A DNA stretch of 64,000 bases from Stieleria bergensis (GCA_007745635.1 CP036272.1:62001-126000); one strand, 5' to 3'. Numbered from the stretch's first letter, positions 39,268 through 52,610 are shown. Numbers and translations: made by a program. Notes: generated from the sequence alone by a model not told the origin.

Positions 39268-40438
39268 TGGATGACGTGCCAGCTTGATCGCGATGTGTGT
39301 TGCGGAATTGTGTGGTGGTCAGCCCAGTTTCGCGTTTGAACATGACGCTCAGGTATTCGCTATGTTCAAAGCCACAGCGTCTTGCGATGGTTTCCAGCGG
39401 CAACTCAGTTTCTTGTAGCAGTTGACGCACTTTGGCGATCCGCTGTCGGATGATTTCTTGATGAGGCGATCGTCCGAGCAGTTTTTGGTAGCGGCTTTCC
39501 AGCACTCGCCGTGTTAGTTCGGTGTGCTGCATGACATCGTGAACATTGATGCCATGAATCGCGTGTTCGCGAATGTAGCGTAGTGTCTTGGCGATCTCGT
39601 CGTCTTCGATTGCGGTGACGTCCGTTGATTGCCGGGTGCGGATACCCAGTGGCTTGATCAGTCGGGGTTCCGATTCTACTTGTTGGCCCGACATCATTTG
39701 ATGCAACAGGGACGCAGCTTCGAATCCAACGCCGCGACTGTTGGGGATCACACTGGATAGTGGTGGGCTGGCAAGACTGCACAGTAATTGGTCATCATCA
39801 ACACCGATCACTGCAACTTGCTCGGGGACGGCTAGATCCAGCTTTCGACACACGTCAAGGACTTGTTGGGCTTTGATGTCATAGCATGCCATGATGCCAA
39901 TCGGCTTGGGGACATTTGCCAGCCAGTCGGCCAGCGATTGCTCTTCGTCTTGCCAGCGGTAGTCTGCTGACAATCGCGAGGTTGATTCGTACAGAAAGTA
40001 CTCGGCGCTTGATTGTCGAACGTGATTGGCAAAGTTTTGTTCGCGCCATTTCGACCAATTGAATCCAGGGTCACTCACATAGGCCAGATTCCGAAAGCCA
40101 CGTTCAATTAAATGATCGGCGGCCAGTTCTGCTGTCGCCAAGTCATCGGTTTCCACCCAAGGAATGTCTGGAACCCGGCGCGCTGCACTGACATCAACGG
40201 CTGGTAGTTGGCTGTTCTCAACCGCTGTCGCCATGGAATCGGTTTCGACGCGGGCAATGATTCCATCTCCCTGCCAGTCAGCAAGCCAGGCAGGCGGATT
40301 GGCAGTGCGTTCTTGTTCAGGCAAATACACCGACCAGGGTTCGTGCTGATTAATGTATTGAATGATTCCCTGCAAAATGCCTCGGGCATAGGCATTGGAG
40401 GTTTCAATGAGCAGTGCGACGCGTTGGCGGGTTGCCAT
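39260..40438 (-). CDS. XylR/AraC-type transcriptional regulator with periplasmic-binding-protein-like sensor
   Basis: A 392-residue DNA-binding regulator. Residues about 5-275 match the LacI/periplasmic-binding-like sensor of XylR: VALLIETSNAYARGILQGI, FRNLAYVSDPGFNWSKWRE, IGIMACYDIKAQQVLDVC and VAVIGVDDDQLLCSLASPP. Residues about 285-385 are an AraC double helix-turn-helix: NVHDVMQHTELTRRVLESRY and ETIARRCGFEHSEYLSVMFK. It probably senses a sugar and controls the divergent Gfo/Idh/MocA gene and perhaps the genes beyond. Its stop lies inside a 15-bp tandem array, so its last residues (SSTV) depend on that repeat. The start ATG at 40438 fits the family. Confidence 0.9.
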   Translation of the reverse strand: MATRQRVALLIETSNAYARGILQGIIQYINQHEPWSVYLPEQERTANPPAWLADWQGDGIIARVETDSMATAVENSQLPAVDVSAARRVPDIPWVETDDLATAELAADHLIERGFRNLAYVSDPGFNWSKWREQNFANHVRQSSAEYFLYESTSRLSADYRWQDEEQSLADWLANVPKPIGIMACYDIKAQQVLDVCRKLDLAVPEQVAVIGVDDDQLLCSLASPPLSSVIPNSRGVGFEAASLLHQMMSGQQVESEPRLIKPLGIRTRQSTDVTAIEDDEIAKTLRYIREHAIHGINVHDVMQHTELTRRVLESRYQKLLGRSPHQEIIRQRIAKVRQLLQETELPLETIARRCGFEHSEYLSVMFKRETGLTTTQFRNTHRDQAGTSSTV

Positions 40439-40781
40439 GAGACAAAAGAGATTGAGCTGGAACGTTTTGGGGGTGTGGCAGCAGGAACGGCGATCGCAGG
40501 GATTTTTGAACGATGAGACAGTAAAACGGGGGCGAATCGGCGGTGGCGAGCCCCCGTTCTGCGAGGCGTGGAGGCTCTAAGATACGGGGAAAAAGATCAA
40601 TGCCAATCCAGTAATGAAGCGTTTTGCGAGATTTATCGCGGTGAAATAGCTCATCTACGCTGTGATTTATCTCATGGTAATCCTGGCGATGGCTGCAACA
40701 ATAGGTCGACTGCATTCCCCCGCCGACTGGCTCGGCGATGCTTTTTCCCTACTATCGACTCTGTCAGTCATTGGAGTGACG
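40439..40781. promoter_or_regulatory. Divergent promoter region between regulator and oxidoreductase, with long inverted repeat
   Basis: Both genes start outward from this region. AACGGGGGC (40525-40533) pairs with GCCCCCGTT (40550-40558). It lies about 90 bases before the regulator start and about 220 before the oxidoreductase start. No gene is seen inside. Confidence 0.45.
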
Positions 40782-41900
40782 ATGACAAAAACACTGAACG
40801 TAGCAATGATCGGATTGGGCTTTGGTGCCGAGTTCATCCCCATCTATCAAGCTCACCCGAACACCAATGTGATCGCGCTTTGTCGTCGCAACGAAGAAGC
40901 GCTCCAGCAGAGCGGCCAACAGTTTGGTATTGAGCGTTTGTACACTGACTATGACAAAGTCTTGGCGGATCCTGATGTGGATTACGTTCACATCAACAGC
41001 CCGATTCCTGATCACGCGTGGATGTCACTCAAAGCCTTGGACGCCGGCAAGCATGTCATGTGCACGGTGCCAATGGCGACAACGATCGACGAGTGCCGTC
41101 AGATTGTTGAAAAGGTCAACGAGACTGGGTTGAAGTACATGATGGCTGAGACGGTGGTCTACAGTCGTGAGTTCTTGTTCATCAAAGACCTGTATGAGAA
41201 AGGTGAATTGGGCAAGATCCAGCACTTGGCTGCGTCGCATCCGCAAGACATGGACGGCTGGCCAGAGTACTGGGAGCGTATGATCCCCATGCACTATGCC
41301 ACACACGTGGTCAGTCCTTGCTTGGGGCTGGTCAATGGCTTGGCAGAATACGTCAGTTGCTTTGGCTCCGGTACGGTCCGAGATGACATCGCTGAGAAGT
41401 CAGGCAATCGATTCGCTGTGGAGAGCTGTCACATTAAGTTGAAGGACAGTGACTTGACCGCTCACATCTGGCGATTCTTGTACGACGTCGCGCGTCAGTA
41501 CCGTGAGAGCTTTGATGTTTACGGCACCAAGAAAAGTTTCGAGTGGACGTTGATCGAAAACGAGCCACATGTGATTCACACCGCCAAGAAGCCTGAGCCG
41601 GAAATTCCAGAGACGGTCGAAGTGCCAGACTTCGCGCACTTGCTGCCCGAAGAGATTCGTAAGTTCACCTTGCCTCAGGAAATTCATGACGCTGAACACC
41701 TGTCCTTTGTCCAAGGTGGAGGACATGGTGGTTCGCACCCGCACATGGTTCATGAAATGGCCTCGGCATTGTTAGAGGACCGTGATCCATCGCCGAATGC
41801 TGTGACCAGTGCGAACTGGACCTGTGTCGGTATTTGTGCTCACGAGTCGGCGCTAAAAGGTGGCGAAAAAGTTGCGCTGCCAGAGTTCACACTGCAATAA
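40782..41900 (+). CDS. Gfo/Idh/MocA-family oxidoreductase
   Basis: A 372-residue NAD(P)-dependent sugar or inositol-type dehydrogenase. Rossmann start NVAMIGLGFGAEFIPIYQ; DVDYVHINSPIPDHAWMSLKAL carries the usual NxPxxxH helix. KHVMCTVPMATTIDECRQIV has VP where the family lysine-proline (EKP) is normally found. The C-terminal half has an alpha/beta substrate domain ending in GGHGGSHPHMVHEMASALL. The changed catalytic segment (CTVPMA) suggests altered chemistry. The ATG at 40782 is preceded by TTGGAG, and upstream ATGs would add hydrophobic residues not seen in the family. It is divergent from the XylR-like regulator, which may control it. A hairpin follows the stop. Confidence 0.9.
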   Translation: MTKTLNVAMIGLGFGAEFIPIYQAHPNTNVIALCRRNEEALQQSGQQFGIERLYTDYDKVLADPDVDYVHINSPIPDHAWMSLKALDAGKHVMCTVPMATTIDECRQIVEKVNETGLKYMMAETVVYSREFLFIKDLYEKGELGKIQHLAASHPQDMDGWPEYWERMIPMHYATHVVSPCLGLVNGLAEYVSCFGSGTVRDDIAEKSGNRFAVESCHIKLKDSDLTAHIWRFLYDVARQYRESFDVYGTKKSFEWTLIENEPHVIHTAKKPEPEIPETVEVPDFAHLLPEEIRKFTLPQEIHDAEHLSFVQGGGHGGSHPHMVHEMASALLEDRDPSPNAVTSANWTCVGICAHESALKGGEKVALPEFTLQ

Positions 41901-41916
41901 CAACTGCAACGCCGTC

Positions 41917-41944
41917 GTTGGATGCGTGTGCGCACGCATCCAAC
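41917..41944. repeat. Perfect 12-bp stem hairpin after the oxidoreductase stop
   Basis: GTTGGATGCGTG (41917-41928) pairs exactly with CACGCATCCAAC (41933-41944) across TGCG, 16 nt after the stop. It belongs to the GTGC/GCAC palindrome family seen elsewhere in the window. It may end or stabilise the transcript; no T-run follows. Confidence 0.6.
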
Positions 41945-42082
41945 ATGGCAGAAACTGAGCCGATGCCTGTTGGGATCGGCCTTCGTTGACGGACATCCCC
42001 TTGGTCTGCACGCGATTGCAATCCTGCGACTGACGCAGTGCTGGCAATCAACACTCCCGCTCCATTCCTTTCCGGATTCTTG

Positions 42083-46510
<4,428 letters not shown>

Positions 46511-46575
46511 CCAGCTGTTCGCGGTTCAATCCGCCACGTTTCCCATCAGCAACCCGTCAGCCGTTTTGGCGTTAG

Positions 46576-46593
46576 CCACGGTTCTTTCCGTGG
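46576..46593. repeat. Hairpin after the ThuA/dehydrogenase gene
   Basis: CCACGG (46576-46581) pairs with CCGTGG (46588-46593) across TTCTTT, 66 nt after the stop. The preceding CCGTTTTGGCGTTAGCC can pair in an alternative, overlapping stem. From memory, similar GGCGTTAGCC palindromes are common between Pirellulaceae genes. That memory is unverified here. Confidence 0.4.
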
Positions 46594-46734
46594 ACTGTCG
46601 CGTCACAGAGACCGGACCTGACAGCCAAGCGGCTAATGCGGCGGCCAACTGCTTTGGCGGTGGCCGCGGGTCAGTGATGGATTACACTTCATTCTGAACG
46701 GCTGATTGCTTCCTCACACTCTTGAGCGTTCTCT

Positions 46735-47910
46735 ATGAAAGCCTTTGCTGCGTCGCTATACGGCTTGTTGTCATGTTGCTTCTTGGTTGCTCCGCTGCAG
46801 GCAGAGCAAATCCCTTGGTCGAAACGCCCGCATGTGGTGATTCATCGTCAAGGTGACGCGGACTGTCACACGTTTCGGATTCCGGCAATCGCTGTGACCA
46901 ATGACGGAACCTTGCTGGCTGTTTATGACATGCGTTATCGCAGTCGCCGCGACTTGCAAGGGCACATGGACATCGGTCTGTCGCGATCAACCGATGGAGG
47001 CAAGACCTGGGAGCCGCCACGGCCGATCATGGACATGGGTGAATTTGGCGGATTGCCGGAAGACCAAAATGGTTGCTCGGATCCTAATCTTTTGGTGGAC
47101 AAAGCAACCGGCGAAATCATTGTCAGCGCAGTTTGGACGCACGGTCGACCAGGCACACATCAGTGGCGAGGCAGTGGGTCACAGCCAGGAGTGTCGCTGG
47201 ACAAGTCAACTCAGTTTGTCGTGGTTCGATCGAAAGATGATGGCAAGACTTGGTCGAAGCCGGAAAACTTGACCAAGCAATTGAAGGATCCCAAGTGGTA
47301 CTTGTTTGCGCCCGCACCAGGCAATGGCATCACCATGTCCGATGGCACCTTGGTGATGCCAACCCAAGGGCGTGATCACACGGGATTGCCGTTTAGCAAT
47401 CTGATGTTCAGCAAAGATCATGGCAAGACGTGGACGGTTTCCAATCATGCTAGAAGCGATACGACCGAGTGCGCCATTGCCGAGTTGTCAGATGGATCAT
47501 TGATGTTAAACATGCGCGATAACCGCAATCGATCCGATAAGTCATCGAGTAATGGACGCGCCGTGGCGGTGACCGGTGACCTGGGGGAAACGTGGAAGGT
47601 TCATTCCAGTGATCACGGCGCGTTGCCGGAACCGGTTTGCATGGCCAGTCTGATCTCGCATGACTTAAAGGACGGTCGTCGCGTGCTGTTCTTTTCCAAC
47701 CCCAAGCATTTATCCAAACGCCGCAACATGACCGTGCGAGTGAGCTTGGATGATGGCAAGACCTGGAGCGATGGGATTCAGCTGGATGCGGAGGGCGGTG
47801 CCTATAGCTCGCTCGTCATGGTCGACGATCAAACGCTGGGCATACTGTACGAGTCCTCGCGTGCCGACATGGTCTTTCAAACAATCAAGCTCAGCGAGTT
47901 CGGCCTGTAA
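46735..47910 (+). CDS. Sialidase (exo-alpha-sialidase, six-bladed BNR propeller)
   Basis: A 391-residue exported glycoside hydrolase. Signal peptide ends near PLQAEQ. FRIP motif is F47-R48-I49-P50 with the family's first arginine. Asp-box motifs follow in series: STDGGKTW, SKDDGKTW, SKDHGKTW, TGDLGETW and SLDDGKTW. DQNGCSDPNLL, AECxxE-like TTECAIAEL and SLVMVDDQTLGILYE fit the acidic and late catalytic positions. It would release sialic acid-like sugars from glycans. It follows the ThuA/dehydrogenase gene by 224 bases, possibly as part of one glycan-use locus. Length is near the family norm. A MITE-like element begins 4 bases after its stop. Confidence 0.9.
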   Translation: MKAFAASLYGLLSCCFLVAPLQAEQIPWSKRPHVVIHRQGDADCHTFRIPAIAVTNDGTLLAVYDMRYRSRRDLQGHMDIGLSRSTDGGKTWEPPRPIMDMGEFGGLPEDQNGCSDPNLLVDKATGEIIVSAVWTHGRPGTHQWRGSGSQPGVSLDKSTQFVVVRSKDDGKTWSKPENLTKQLKDPKWYLFAPAPGNGITMSDGTLVMPTQGRDHTGLPFSNLMFSKDHGKTWTVSNHARSDTTECAIAELSDGSLMLNMRDNRNRSDKSSSNGRAVAVTGDLGETWKVHSSDHGALPEPVCMASLISHDLKDGRRVLFFSNPKHLSKRRNMTVRVSLDDGKTWSDGIQLDAEGGAYSSLVMVDDQTLGILYESSRADMVFQTIKLSEFGL

Positions 47911-47914
47911 CCTG

Positions 47915-48036
47915 CCGCGCTTGCACGCACTGCTTTGAAGATCTTCGAGTCCTGTGGTGCCGATGCGGAAAATCCACGTGATTGCGGCCCAACGGTGCGC
48001 TGCGATTTCATTGGTGCGTGCAAGCACGGCACACTA
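47915..48036 (-). mobile_element. MITE-like element, copy 1 (122 bp, 18-bp terminal inverted repeats)
   Basis: This block starts 4 bases after the sialidase stop. Both ends carry TGCCG(C/T)GCTTGCACGCAC as terminal inverted repeats with one mismatch. Reverse-complemented, the block aligns along its length with 52611-52734 at roughly 80% identity. It has no transposase of its own. The remainder of the gap to 48262 has no gene. Confidence 0.65.
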
Positions 48037-48262
48037 TTCGAACCCAGCCGCGGTTCGATGAAATCGCGATTGCCCAGAGAAAACCCGGGGGCAACGCAAC
48101 ATCAACCAGAATGATTACATCTTCGAAGCAGTGGTGCCGGCCTAAGGCCACCAGCGTTTGGGCTCTGGCAAATCAGCGGTTCGTGTCTACTGGCGGCGCG
48201 TCGGGTGGATTAGACTGTGTTGCATTCGAATCCTGTAAAGTGCGTTGAATCGAGGAAAAACA

Positions 48263-49240
48263 GTGTCAGAAGGCAGCAAAGGTGGCTGGAGAGCTTGGGC
48301 GCAGCTGGTGCGTCTGCCCAATGTGTTTACCGTGATTGCGGATGTGGCGGCGGCCTATTTGTTGCTCAGCCATGGCCCTGCGCCTGTTGAGCGTTTTGTG
48401 CTAATCATTTTGGCGGGTGTTGCCTTGTACTGGGCCGGCATGATCTTGAACGATCTGTTTGATTATGGACGCGACACAGAGGAGCAGCCCTCACGTCCAT
48501 TGCCCAGTGGTGCGATCAGCCTTGGTGCCGCCCAGACCAGTGGCTTTGGCTTGTTAGGCCTTGGTGTGTTGCTTGCCGCTGGCGCCGGTTACGTTGGAGA
48601 AGGGGCAACCACGACTTGGTTGCCCGCCGTGGTTGCGATCGCGCTGGCGTTGGCGATCGTCGCTTACGATGGCCCGCTCAAGAAAACTCCGTTGGGGCCT
48701 GCACTGATGGGTGCCTGTCGGTTCCTGAGCTTCATGCTGGGAGCTTCGGCGGCAATCGAGCTGAGCGATGGGACGCCGCAGATTCCTAAGTACGTCTTGG
48801 GCGTCGCGTTTGGGTTTGCGGTCTACGTCATGGGCGTGACTCACTTTGCCCGCGATGAGTCCAGCGTGGATGAGTCGGTACGCGATAATCCGATCAATCT
48901 ACGCATCGGCACGCTCTTCATGTTAATGGGCGTTCTGCTCCTCGCGTTCGCTCCCGGATTGGCGACCAAAGCAGAGCTGGCGGGGTTTGTGATGGTCCCC
49001 GGGCCACAGTTCGCAGTGCTGATCGGCTTGATCGCCCTGCCGGTGATCGTTCGTGTGATTCGCGCTCAACGCAAGCCATCGCCATCTGCACGAGGGCTTG
49101 CGATCCGTAATGCGTTGCTGTCGATCATTCCGTTTGCCGCCGCGTATGCCTTACTGGGGGCGGGTCCGAAGTGGGGCTTGATCATTTTTGCGTTGGTCGC
49201 GCCGGCGATTTCTTTGGCGATGCGATTGCGGGTGACTTGA
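48263..49240 (+). CDS. UbiA-family prenyltransferase (possibly EboC-like)
   Basis: A 325-residue polytopic inner-membrane protein with about nine helices. First aspartate-rich motif is N63-D-x-x-D67-x-x-x-D71 (NDLFDYGRD), the UbiA site for prenyl diphosphate and magnesium. The second site appears as VAYDGPLKKTPLGP. VRLPNVFTVIADVAAAYL opens helix 1. The start is GTG at 48263, because GAGGA lies 6 nt upstream; a TTG six codons earlier is weaker. It ends in TGATG, coupled to the TIM-barrel gene. Such a UbiA plus TIM-barrel pair recalls the ebo cluster (EboC and EboE), but no cyclase, TatD or EboA homologue is in view. Substrate is unknown. Confidence 0.85.
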   Translation: MSEGSKGGWRAWAQLVRLPNVFTVIADVAAAYLLLSHGPAPVERFVLIILAGVALYWAGMILNDLFDYGRDTEEQPSRPLPSGAISLGAAQTSGFGLLGLGVLLAAGAGYVGEGATTTWLPAVVAIALALAIVAYDGPLKKTPLGPALMGACRFLSFMLGASAAIELSDGTPQIPKYVLGVAFGFAVYVMGVTHFARDESSVDESVRDNPINLRIGTLFMLMGVLLLAFAPGLATKAELAGFVMVPGPQFAVLIGLIALPVIVRVIRAQRKPSPSARGLAIRNALLSIIPFAAAYALLGAGPKWGLIIFALVAPAISLAMRLRVT

Positions 49241-50103
49241 TGGTCCTGGCTGGGTTTCACGGCAGCAGTCTGCATTATCACGATCCCATTGAATTGGTGA
49301 GCGTGTTGGCTGAGCGTGGATTTGGTTGCTTGGCCATTCAGCCACGCCGGGGGCTGCTCGATCCGTTTGCTGGCACCGAGGCCTTTGATCGGTTGATTCA
49401 CGTGGCGACGGAGCACGGCATGCAGCTCGTGATCGATTTAGATGCGCCCTTTTATGATGATCCAAGACGTTACCAGTGGCCTTCGTTTTTGGAACCGCAT
49501 TCCCGCTCCGCGCAGCATGCCGGGCAATCCAGCGCAGCAGACCGGTTGCAGCGATGGGTGCAATGGATCGCGGAGAAGGATTGGCGGCCCGCCGCGCTCA
49601 CCTTTTCCACGGGGCGCGCCAACGAAACGGACAACTTCTCCACCACGGCCCATCAAGCGATCTTGGATTCCTTGGTTGAGCAGTTGCAGCCCGTGTTGGA
49701 GTTAGCGCAGCGTCTGGCAGTGAGTTTAGCCCTGAGGCCTGCAGCCAAACATGCTATCGCCACGGTCGCTCATTTTGAACGCTTCTGTCAGTGGATCGAC
49801 GGCGGAGGTGAATTGGGATTGGCAGCCGACGTTGGCGAAATGTTGCTTGGCGGCGAGATCCCTATCGGGGCTCGATTGGCCAGGATGCAACACAAGTTAT
49901 CCTGCGTTTATCTTTGTGAGCCCGAGATGACTGACGGACGTGACATCAGTTTCGGTGGCGGCGACATTGATTTTGCACGCGTCTGGGCTGCGATCGCTGA
50001 ATCGGGGTTCAAGGGGCCGGCGGTGTTTCGGGCGCTCGGCCAAGGGCAGCAAGGCCTGGCCTTGGTGGATCAAGTGCAAGCGATTCTCTCGGCTGGGCGA
50101 TAG
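49240..50103 (+). CDS. Sugar-phosphate-isomerase-like TIM-barrel protein
   Basis: A 287-residue cytoplasmic protein that looks like a xylose-isomerase-type TIM barrel: MVLAGFHGSSLHYHDPIELV begins strand 1, ERGFGCLAIQPR strand 2, LVIDLDAPFYDDPR strand 3 and RPAALTFSTG strand 4. LAVSLALRPAAKHAIATV and LGLAADVGEMLL are further strands. SVAATxxxDF-type GGGDIDFARVWAAIAESGF is near the C-terminus. Its ATG overlaps the TGA of the UbiA gene, so translation is coupled and the two products likely work in one pathway. Catalytic metal ligands are not clear enough to name. Confidence 0.75.
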   Translation: MVLAGFHGSSLHYHDPIELVSVLAERGFGCLAIQPRRGLLDPFAGTEAFDRLIHVATEHGMQLVIDLDAPFYDDPRRYQWPSFLEPHSRSAQHAGQSSAADRLQRWVQWIAEKDWRPAALTFSTGRANETDNFSTTAHQAILDSLVEQLQPVLELAQRLAVSLALRPAAKHAIATVAHFERFCQWIDGGGELGLAADVGEMLLGGEIPIGARLARMQHKLSCVYLCEPEMTDGRDISFGGGDIDFARVWAAIAESGFKGPAVFRALGQGQQGLALVDQVQAILSAGR

Positions 50104-50477
50104 TTCTGGTGATCAGTGCGGAGTGCCTGCATCAGCCGCTTCGCCGCTAAGCCCGGTTCTCTGTGCAGCCGAACCAAGTGACCGAGCGGTGGCGAACGCC
50201 AAAACGGCTGATCGCGTTAGATGATCGGAAACACAGTGGAATGCAAGGACGTGGTGAGGGTTGGCCGACATTTGTAGGACGGGCATCAGCTTGGCGGGTG
50301 GAATGTGGCCAAAAGGAGTCGCTCTTGCGATGGATTTGGTGGTCCGAAAGCCGCCGTCTGCCGTGAAACAGGAAATTTGCGTTTCACGATCAACAAATTG
50401 CTGGACCCTCCAGCCGGTGGGCGCGTAAGATTGAGTGGTTCAACAGAACTGAAGGGTTAAGTAAGGGAGCGGGAGCA
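50104..50477. other. Intergenic region with a hairpin upstream of a small membrane protein
   Basis: No gene seen. CGTGAAAC (50362-50369) and GTTTCACG (50381-50388) form an 8-bp perfect inverted repeat about 90 bases before the next start. The rest is unremarkable. Confidence 0.35.
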
Positions 50478-50714
50478 GTGACGGAACTTCTCAGTGATCC
50501 GGCCGTGAAGGCTGGTCTTGCCGTAGTGGTTTTACTTGTCGTGAGTGCAGTTGCTTTGCAAATGGTTTTGCGTTTTCGGGACTCCACTCGCGAGGATCCG
50601 GATATAACGGCAGACGCTCTTTCAAACTTAGAAGAAATGCGATTGAAGGGAGAGCTTAGCGAGGAAGAATTCCGAACAATACAGTCAGCGTCCTCGCGCG
50701 GCGATCAGTCGTGA
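50478..50714 (+). CDS. Small membrane protein with SHOCT-like tail
   Basis: A 78-residue protein with one N-terminal helix (AGLAVVVLLVVSAVALQMVL), a short basic turn (RFRDSTRED) and a C-terminal segment LEEMRLKGELSEEEFRTIQ of SHOCT type (short helical oligomerisation tail). The start is GTG with GGGAG just upstream. Function unknown; such proteins often sit beside membrane or protease genes in planctomycetes, but that is only context. The 526-base gap to clpX separates them. Confidence 0.65.
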   Translation: MTELLSDPAVKAGLAVVVLLVVSAVALQMVLRFRDSTREDPDITADALSNLEEMRLKGELSEEEFRTIQSASSRGDQS

Positions 50715-51240
50715 AGGCAGCAGCTGAAAAGTCGGAGTCCACCCTCACCGTCCCAACGACCTTACCTTTCAGTAGTTGTTTCCACGAATCAACGATTTCA
50801 TTGCTTCATTGACGAAGCGGTGTTGCTACGCCGGGATGCGACCTATTCCGCAGTTGGCCCTCCCAATCAACTCTGGGCAATCGGCTTCGGAAACCATAGA
50901 CCAACTTGTTAACAACGCCGACGTTTTCACATTCGTCAAGGACGAATCCTTTCAAATCACCTCCCGTTGGGAAGTTGATGCCGAGTCACAACACTGCCTT
51001 GCCTGGGAGATTTCCTTGGGCGGGCCAAACCAAGCGTGACCTCCGCATCGCCTTCCCAGCATTGACGCGAAAGCAATGTGAAAGCTAGAGCCGAACCGTG
51101 TGGAGTTTTCTTTCGATGCAGTGTCACCGTTGACCGGAGACCTGATCCGACTGCGTGCACCCGTTGTGCGATCGTGGGCTGGGTCATTGGGCAAGTCAGC
51201 AGGGGCAAGGTAGCGAAGGGAAGCCAAAAAGGAGCTTTCC
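50715..51240. other. Intergenic region upstream of clpX
   Basis: A 526-base stretch expected to hold the clpX promoter. A weak open frame at 50776-51039 (TTG start) has no recognisable domain and no ribosome site, so I do not call it. AAGGAG lies 8 nt before the clpX ATG. Confidence 0.35.
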
Positions 51241-52521
51241 ATGCCCGTCAAGGACAATAACACGACTACCCGAAGCGGATCCTCCAACAAGAAGAACGCC
51301 TTCTGTTCCTTCTGCCGCAAGAGTTATCGTGACGTCGGCCCGTTGGTCGAAGGTCCCGGCGATGTTTATATCTGTTCTGAATGCATTGAACTTTGTCAAT
51401 CCATTCTCGAACAGGAAGAACGCCGTCGTGGACCCAGTAAATCGCTATTCAAAGAAACGCCTTCACCTCGTCAGATCGTTGAACACCTCGACGAGTACGT
51501 GATTGGTCAAGATTCCGCCAAACGTGTCTTAGCCGTTGCGGTTCACAATCACTACAAACGCTTGACCAGTGAATGGGAAGGCACCTCGGACGTCGAGATC
51601 GAAAAGAGCAATATCCTGTTGGTCGGTCCAACCGGTAGCGGCAAAACCTTGTTGGCTCGATCGATGGCTCGGATGCTGGACGTTCCCTTCGCAATCGGCG
51701 ATGCAACCACATTGACCGAAGCGGGCTACGTTGGCGAAGACGTTGAAAACCTTCTGCTAAAACTGCTGCACGCGGCTGACTTTGACGTCGAAGCGGCACA
51801 GCGCGGTATCTTGTACATCGACGAAGTGGACAAGATCGGCAAGACCGGTGGCAATGTCTCCATCACTCGCGATGTCTCTGGTGAAGGCGTTCAGCAAAGT
51901 CTCTTGAAAATGCTCGAAGGCACCGTTGCCAACGTTCCCCCACAAGGTGGACGCAAGCACCCTGAGCAACAATACATCCAAATCGATACCAGCAACATCC
52001 TGTTCATCGTTGGTGGAACCTTTGTTGGCATCGATGACATCATTCGCCAACGGATGGGACACAAGACTCTGGGCTTCGGTGACGCGTCTAGCTCGCGCAA
52101 CGAAATGACCGCCTCTGAGTTGGTTGCCGAGATCCAAGTCGAAGACGTCATGCAGTTCGGCTTGATTCCCGAATTGGTCGGTCGACTGCCCGTCGTCAGC
52201 TACTTGCAGGAACTGGATGAAGAAGGCTTGGTGCGTGTGCTGCGTGAACCAAAGAACGCACTCACCAAGCAGTTCGAAGCACTGTTCAAAATGGAAAAGT
52301 GCGAACTGAACTTCACCGAAGAAGCCTTGCACGAGATCGCCAAGCGTGCTCTGAATAAGGGTGTCGGTGCTCGTGGCTTGCGTGGCATTCTGGAAGACGT
52401 GATGCTGGACATCATGTACGAATTGCCCGAGCAAGGTGAAGGCAAAGTCTACACCATCGACGAAAAGGTCGTGCACGGCAAGCGGGACTTGTTCACCATG
52501 CCGACTTCGAAAAGCGCCTAA
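51241..52521 (+). CDS. clpX: ATP-dependent Clp protease ATP-binding subunit ClpX
   Basis: A 426-residue AAA+ unfoldase that feeds proteins to ClpP. N-terminal zinc-binding domain with Cys22, Cys25, Cys45 and Cys48. Then [20 protein letters not shown], Walker [12 protein letters not shown] near 124 and Walker [12 protein letters not shown] near 196. [22 protein letters not shown] carries the pore region. [11 protein letters not shown] contains the sensor and the IGF-type loop falls in [17 protein letters not shown], where GF is retained. [13 protein letters not shown] closes the fold. Length is normal. It has a good ribosome site (AAGGAG) and stands alone without clpP next to it. A long palindrome follows the stop. 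Confidence 0.97.
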   Translation: MPVKDNNTTTRSGSSNKKNAFCSFCRKSYRDVGPLVEGPGDVYICSECIELCQSILEQEERRRGPSKSLFKETPSPRQIVEHLDEYVIGQDSAKRVLAVAVHNHYKRLTSEWEGTSDVEIEKSNILLVGPTGSGKTLLARSMARMLDVPFAIGDATTLTEAGYVGEDVENLLLKLLHAADFDVEAAQRGILYIDEVDKIGKTGGNVSITRDVSGEGVQQSLLKMLEGTVANVPPQGGRKHPEQQYIQIDTSNILFIVGGTFVGIDDIIRQRMGHKTLGFGDASSSRNEMTASELVAEIQVEDVMQFGLIPELVGRLPVVSYLQELDEEGLVRVLREPKNALTKQFEALFKMEKCELNFTEEALHEIAKRALNKGVGARGLRGILEDVMLDIMYELPEQGEGKVYTIDEKVVHGKRDLFTMPTSKSA

Positions 52522-52539
52522 CGTCCGCTTGGTTTAGAA

Positions 52540-52561
52540 GGGTGCGTGCACGCACGCACCC
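52540..52561. repeat. Perfect 10-bp stem hairpin after clpX stop
   Basis: GGGTGCGTGC (52540-52549) pairs exactly with GCACGCACCC (52552-52561), 18 nt after the stop, with only 2 bases between arms. Like the hairpin after the oxidoreductase, it is built on the GTGCGTGC core. It may stabilise or end the clpX transcript; no T-run follows. Confidence 0.6.
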
Positions 52562-52575
52562 AACCGGAAAAGTTC

Positions 52576-52600
52576 TAGTGTGCCGTGCTTGCGCGCACCA
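52576..52600 (+). repeat. Partial MITE-like end, direct copy
   Basis: TAGTGTGCCGTGCTTGCGCG and the following bases repeat exactly the left end of the full copy at 52611. This suggests a duplicated or decayed terminus next to the full element. Confidence 0.6.
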
Positions 52601-52610
52601 TCTATCCACG

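Noticed and set aside
40662-40781. Upstream start for the Gfo/Idh/MocA gene
   Set aside because: The extra 40 residues are hydrophobic and precede the Rossmann start; the ATG at 40782 has GGAG upstream.
47710-48027. Minus-strand frame starting MLARTN
   Set aside because: It starts inside the MITE-like element and runs backward over the sialidase; a related phrase in copy 2 is explained by the shared DNA repeat.
50776-51039. 87-codon TTG-started frame before clpX
   Set aside because: TTG start, no Shine-Dalgarno, no known motif; overlapping frames on the other strand look equally random.
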